A stretch of DNA of 9,871 bases from JANWLD01 sp035700225. GTDB taxonomy: Bacteria; Patescibacteriota; Saccharimonadia; Saccharimonadales; 2-12-FULL-41-12. Position 1 is the stretch's first letter; the number at the start of each line of letters is the position of its first letter. Positions 7,285 to 9,871 of the stretch are shown here, one piece after another. The notes under the pieces were generated by a model. That model made no database searches, was not told the origin of the DNA, and worked only from the letters and a program-made list of their open reading frames with translations. The position numbers and the translations under genes were made by a program. Where the stretch lies: positions 1 to 9,871 of the forward strand of contig DASSOT010000073.1 of NCBI GenBank assembly GCA_035700225.1, given 5' to 3'.

Positions 7285-7287
7285 CGT

Positions 7288-8091
7288 TTATTGGCTACTA
7301 GTATTAATTTGATTTTTTAGTTCTTCGGCGGCTTTGGCTGGGTCTTTTCCGTAGATTATTCCGCGGGAGGAGTTGATTATCAGGCCTTTGCCCTGGCTGT
7401 TCAGGCCGGCCTTTAGCATGGTTTCCAAGTCGCCGCCCTGGGCTCCGATACCAGGAACCAGTATGGGGGTATCATCTCCGGCTATTTCGCGTATGCGTTT
7501 CAACTCCTGCGGATAGGTCGCGCCTGCCACGAACATAATGTTTCCGTTCTCGTTCCACTTGCCCACGAACGCTTTGGCAACATGCTCGTAGAGGGGTCTG
7601 CCCTCCATCTCCAGGTTCTGGAATTCGCCGGAATCTTCATTTGACGCCTTGGCCCAGATGAACAGCCCTTTATCCTTATATCCGTAGAAGGCATCCAGTG
7701 CTTTGCCGCCCTGGTAGGGCTGAAGGGTTACAGCGTCCGCCCGCAGATATTCAAAGGCGAATTGCGCGTATTTGGCGTTCGTATTACCTATATCGCCGCG
7801 CTTGTAGTCCAGGATTATAGGTATTTCCGGACAAGTATTCTTTATGTAATCACAAGTATCCTTGAGTTCCTGGATGCCGCCTGCCCCGCCAGCCTCGTAA
7901 AAAGCCGAGTTCGGCTTGTATGCGCAGACCGAGCCGCGGGTCGCGTCTATTATGGACTTGTTAAATTCAAACAGCGGTTTGTCTTTGCTCTTGTACCCCT
8001 CGGAGATTTTATCTGTGTCGGGGTCCAGTCCTACGCAGACCAAAGAGTCATTTTTTGTTATCGCTTTTTCGAGTTTTTGCAAAAAATCCAT
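7288..8091 (-). CDS. pyrF: Orotidine 5'-phosphate decarboxylase
   Basis: Converts OMP to UMP, the last step of de novo pyrimidine synthesis, in the cytoplasm. The 267 residues fit the longer PyrF subgroup (about 270 residues, as in mycobacteria) rather than the E. coli form of about 245. Visible motifs are VGLDPD (20-25) at the first strand, KPNSAFYEA (59-67), and the catalytic LDYKRGDIGNT (94-104; D95, K97 and D100 form the charged network). VPGIGAQGGD (212-221) and SSRGIIY (241-247, R243) form the phosphate-binding end of the TIM barrel. The start at ATG 8091 gives a standard N-terminus. A consensus -10 box ends only 8 bases upstream, so the message is probably leaderless. It is followed after 3 bases by the 143-codon gene, and preceded by a strong hairpin and by purA on the same strand. 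Confidence 0.95.
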   Translation of the reverse strand: MDFLQKLEKAITKNDSLVCVGLDPDTDKISEGYKSKDKPLFEFNKSIIDATRGSVCAYKPNSAFYEAGGAGGIQELKDTCDYIKNTCPEIPIILDYKRGDIGNTNAKYAQFAFEYLRADAVTLQPYQGGKALDAFYGYKDKGLFIWAKASNEDSGEFQNLEMEGRPLYEHVAKAFVGKWNENGNIMFVAGATYPQELKRIREIAGDDTPILVPGIGAQGGDLETMLKAGLNSQGKGLIINSSRGIIYGKDPAKAAEELKNQINTSSQ

Positions 8092-8099
8092 TCAAAGTG

Positions 8100-8128
8100 A
8101 TTATATCTTAAAACCGGGTATTTATCAC
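8100..8128 (-). promoter_or_regulatory. Promoter of pyrF, apparently leaderless
   Basis: On the minus strand a perfect TATAAT (8100-8105) follows GTGATA (8123-8128, four of six -35 matches) with a 17-base spacer. Initiation at about 8092-8093 would leave only 1-2 bases before ATG 8091. No ribosome-binding site could fit, so translation would begin at the 5' end of the mRNA. Confidence 0.65.
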
Positions 8129-8133
8129 TTCGC

Positions 8134-8167
8134 GCAACTAAAATACGCTATCGCGCGTTTTAGTTGC
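8134..8167. repeat. Long inverted repeat upstream of the pyrF promoter
   Basis: GCAACTAAAA (8134-8143) and TTTTAGTTGC (8158-8167) are perfect reverse complements. The 14 bases between continue the stem with a T-G wobble, one A/C mismatch and CGC/GCG, closing on the 4-base loop TATC. No T-run follows on either strand, so it is not a classic intrinsic terminator. It begins 6 bases upstream of the pyrF -35 box and 69 bases after the purA stop. It could be an operator, an mRNA 3'-end stabiliser for purA, or an intergenic repeat copy. Confidence 0.7.
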
Positions 8168-8235
8168 ACCTTTACTTCTTTGAAAAAATTTATTGCGCAA
8201 AAAATGTTTGTCGGAAAGGTTTTAGGAGAGGCTGG

Positions 8236-9441
8236 TTATTTGCGCAGTGCGAGGTCTTCGCGGTTAGGCCCCGTACCGAGCATGGTTATTGGAACGCCTA
8301 AATATTTTTCTATGAATTTCAGGTATTTTTCCGCTTCGGGGGATTTATCGTCCTGCCAAGTGGGAAACTCTTCATAAACGGGGTTACACATGTATAACTC
8401 TACGCCGGAGCTTGGAGGGCTGGTTACTTTCTTGCCCTTGAACTCGTATGCCACAGCTATCTTTGTGGTCGCTCCGTAGCGGTTGATGCAGTCGAATTTG
8501 GTCAGAGCTATCTCGTCTACGCCGTTGACTTCCACGGCCCGTTTTAATGCGACCAGGTCCAAGTAGCCTACCTCGCGCTCTCTACCTGTAGTCGCGCCGA
8601 ACTCACTGTCTACCTTGCCTTTTTCGCCGCGTACCTGCGCGGCAAGCTTGTCATCGCTTATACGCGTGACGAACGGTCCGCCGCCGACTTTTGACGGGAT
8701 GGCTTTGGCTACGCCTATGACATTGCCGACTTGTTTGTAGTTGATTCCGGTTCCGCTCATCAAGCCTGCAACAGTGGTGTCAGAAGAGGTCGAATAAGGA
8801 TATTTGCCGTGGTTTATGTCCAGGCCGAAGGCCTGTGCGCCTTCCACCAGTATGTTCTTACCCGAAGATACGGCCTGCTGGACAAGCTCGACGCTGTCAC
8901 AGAGATAATTCTGCAGTTTGGATGATGCTTCGGCGAACTCTTCCCCGCCGAGTTTTTTCAAGTCCTCGCGGGTTGATTCCGCGATTGCTTCCGCGCGTAT
9001 GCCTTCGCGCAAAGCCTTGTCAGATGCCACGAAGGCTATGCCGGACTTTGTAGTGCCCTGCCCTTTCGTTCCGCTTTCGCGTTCGGCGTCTTTTTGTTTA
9101 TGAACAGGCAATACAAGGTGCGCCGCTTTACTTATCTTCAGCTTTTCAGGGGTTATTTTCAGTCCTTTTGACTCGGCATCTTTGATTTCTTCGGCTAGCT
9201 TTACCGGGTCCAGGAAACAGCCGTTGCCTATGATGTTCAGAGTATCGTCATAGGCAACGCCGGAGGGTATCTGGTGTAGTGCCAGAGCCTTGCCGTTCTT
9301 CAGGACGATAGTGTGGCCTGCGTTTGCGCCGCCGTTGCCGCGCACGACGACGTCGCTTTTCTCCGCAAGATAGTCGACAATCTTGCCCTTGCCCTCATCG
9401 CCATATTGAAGGCCGACCACGAAGGTAGTTTTTGTGCTCAT
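8236..9441 (-). CDS. purA: Adenylosuccinate synthetase
   Basis: Joins IMP and aspartate using GTP, giving adenylosuccinate, the first committed step to AMP. Key motifs are GDEGKGK (14-20, catalytic D15), NAGHT (40-44, H43), the IMP-binding TSSDTT (218-223; TSSNTT in E. coli), VGGGPF (252-257), GATTGRERE (282-290), TKFD for guanine recognition (314-317) and a C-terminal GTGPNRED (389-396). D15 argues against the phage diaminopurine enzyme PurZ, which has Ser there. At 401 residues it is shorter than typical bacterial PurA (about 430) and longer than archaeal forms (about 340). I chose ATG 9441 because MSTKTTFVVGLQYGDEGKGK gives the family N-terminus. An in-frame ATG at 9516 would add 25 residues unlike PurA. 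The only ribosome-binding-like sequence, AGTAGGA, abuts the ATG without spacing. Confidence 0.94.
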   Translation of the reverse strand: MSTKTTFVVGLQYGDEGKGKIVDYLAEKSDVVVRGNGGANAGHTIVLKNGKALALHQIPSGVAYDDTLNIIGNGCFLDPVKLAEEIKDAESKGLKITPEKLKISKAAHLVLPVHKQKDAERESGTKGQGTTKSGIAFVASDKALREGIRAEAIAESTREDLKKLGGEEFAEASSKLQNYLCDSVELVQQAVSSGKNILVEGAQAFGLDINHGKYPYSTSSDTTVAGLMSGTGINYKQVGNVIGVAKAIPSKVGGGPFVTRISDDKLAAQVRGEKGKVDSEFGATTGREREVGYLDLVALKRAVEVNGVDEIALTKFDCINRYGATTKIAVAYEFKGKKVTSPPSSGVELYMCNPVYEEFPTWQDDKSPEAEKYLKFIEKYLGVPITMLGTGPNREDLALRK

Positions 9442-9510
9442 TCCTACTTCTAGACTACTTGAATTACCTCTTGAGCGCAAATTTAACAGACTGTAATTTT
9501 GGCCTGAAAA

Positions 9511-9526
9511 TACCATAAACGGTATA
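9511..9526. promoter_or_regulatory. Short inverted repeat upstream of purA
   Basis: ATACC and GGTAT are reverse complements separated by ATAAAC on the plus strand, an operator-like spacing. It lies about 70 bases upstream of the chosen purA start, in the 158-base divergent gap shared with the gene at 9600. No convincing purA promoter was found in this gap. Such a short repeat could be chance. Confidence 0.25.
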
Positions 9527-9599
9527 TGAATAGTTAAAGCGAAATCATGCTAACCGGCAATTCATTTCCCGGTCCTTATATTGCTGTAGCATTGGTTTC

Positions 9600-9871
9600 A
9601 TGAGTGAAAAATTAAAGCGCATAGAATTCAAAGGCGGTTCTCGCCTCAGCAACGAAGAAATAGTTAATCTATCCGGGTTTTTGATAACAAGGACAAGCGT
9701 GCATAGGGAGGCTGAAAGACGCCGTTTGCAACATGAAATAGTTGATCAAGGAGAATCAAACGGGCTTGTTCTGATGAAAAGAAAGCCAAAGACCGAAGAA
9801 GAATTTGAGGCACAGTTAGAGCGTCAAAATAAGTTTAGTGACCGAGTGCATTGGCTTGACCATTATTTATG
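9600..9871 (+). CDS. Hypothetical protein, N-terminal part (runs off window)
   Basis: An open frame of 90 codons from ATG 9600 has no stop before the window ends. The protein begins MSEKLKRIEFKGG, is highly charged and probably helical. It has an Arg-rich segment around HREAERRRLQHE (35-46), a KRKPKTEEEFEAQLERQ stretch (60-76) and ends in HWLDHYL (84-90). I recognise no domain and see no signal peptide. It is divergent from purA, with a TATATT at 9577-9582 as a possible -10 box and no Shine-Dalgarno sequence. The length of the open frame and its divergent placement make it a likely gene, but its function is unknown. Confidence 0.55.
   Translation, partial: MSEKLKRIEFKGGSRLSNEEIVNLSGFLITRTSVHREAERRRLQHEIVDQGESNGLVLMKRKPKTEEEFEAQLERQNKFSDRVHWLDHYL

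Noticed and set aside
8193..8200. TTGCGCAA palindrome followed on the minus strand by a T-run, as the purA terminator
   Set aside because: The palindrome cannot form a hairpin with an adequate loop, and the T-run is separated from it by TAAA. No convincing intrinsic terminator was found for purA.
8236..9441. Phage-like PurZ (2-aminoadenylosuccinate synthetase) in place of PurA
   Set aside because: The catalytic Asp of GDEGKGK is present, whereas PurZ has Ser at this position. No phage genes are nearby.
9442..9516. Longer purA start at ATG 9516 adding 25 residues
   Set aside because: The added segment (rich in Ser, Asn and Arg) has no counterpart in PurA, whose N-terminus starts directly at the strand before GDEGKGK. 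It also spans the inverted repeat at 9511-9526. A leaderless start there cannot be fully excluded.
9553..9573. ACCGG/CCGGT inverted repeat before the gene at 9600
   Set aside because: The stem is only 5 bp with an 11-base loop and half the stem is itself palindromic, so it is easily expected by chance.

Overview
The window most likely comes from a bacterium of the Patescibacteria/CPR radiation, probably Parcubacteria-like. This is inferred from gene content, because no rRNA or ribosomal protein gene is present. The points in favour are a bacterial-type queuine/preQ1 tRNA-guanine transglycosylase of a form I associate with CPR genomes, archaeal-type PurP enzymes, TATAAT-type promoters, and starts with almost no Shine-Dalgarno sequences. 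An archaeon is unlikely because Tgt lacks the archaeosine-type architecture and the promoters look bacterial.

Layout from left to right. (1) 1-527, minus: the N-terminal part of a protein-kinase-fold protein, cut by the window edge. It lacks any lysine before the hinge and has GFH in place of DFG, so it looks like a pseudokinase. (2) 685-4600, minus: tgt followed by an RND-family permease whose start codon lies inside the end of tgt (14-base overlap). No membrane-fusion or outer-membrane partner is in the window. (3) 4601-4705: a short divergent promoter region. (4) 4706-6845, plus: two overlapping purP-type genes. The first keeps the canonical PurP motifs and the second has a strongly altered nucleotide-binding loop. 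(5) 6853-8091, minus: pyrF followed after 3 bases by an unrecognised 143-codon gene whose stop codon is built into an intrinsic terminator. (6) 8092-8235: the pyrF promoter and a long hairpin. (7) 8236-9441, minus: purA. (8) 9600-9871, plus: the start of an unrecognised gene that runs off the window.

Four of the genes belong to nucleotide metabolism. PurP makes FAICAR from AICAR, formate and ATP, PurA commits IMP to AMP, and PyrF makes UMP. This suggests that the organism keeps at least part of de novo purine and pyrimidine synthesis, with an archaeal-type formylation step. Tgt adds the queuosine-pathway modification to tRNA, and the permease is presumably an independent exporter that is translationally coupled to it.

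The observations I would follow first are the tandem PurP pair, the degenerate kinase, the variant substrate loop and palindromic insertion in Tgt, the hairpin ahead of pyrF, and the apparent leaderless or SD-free starts.
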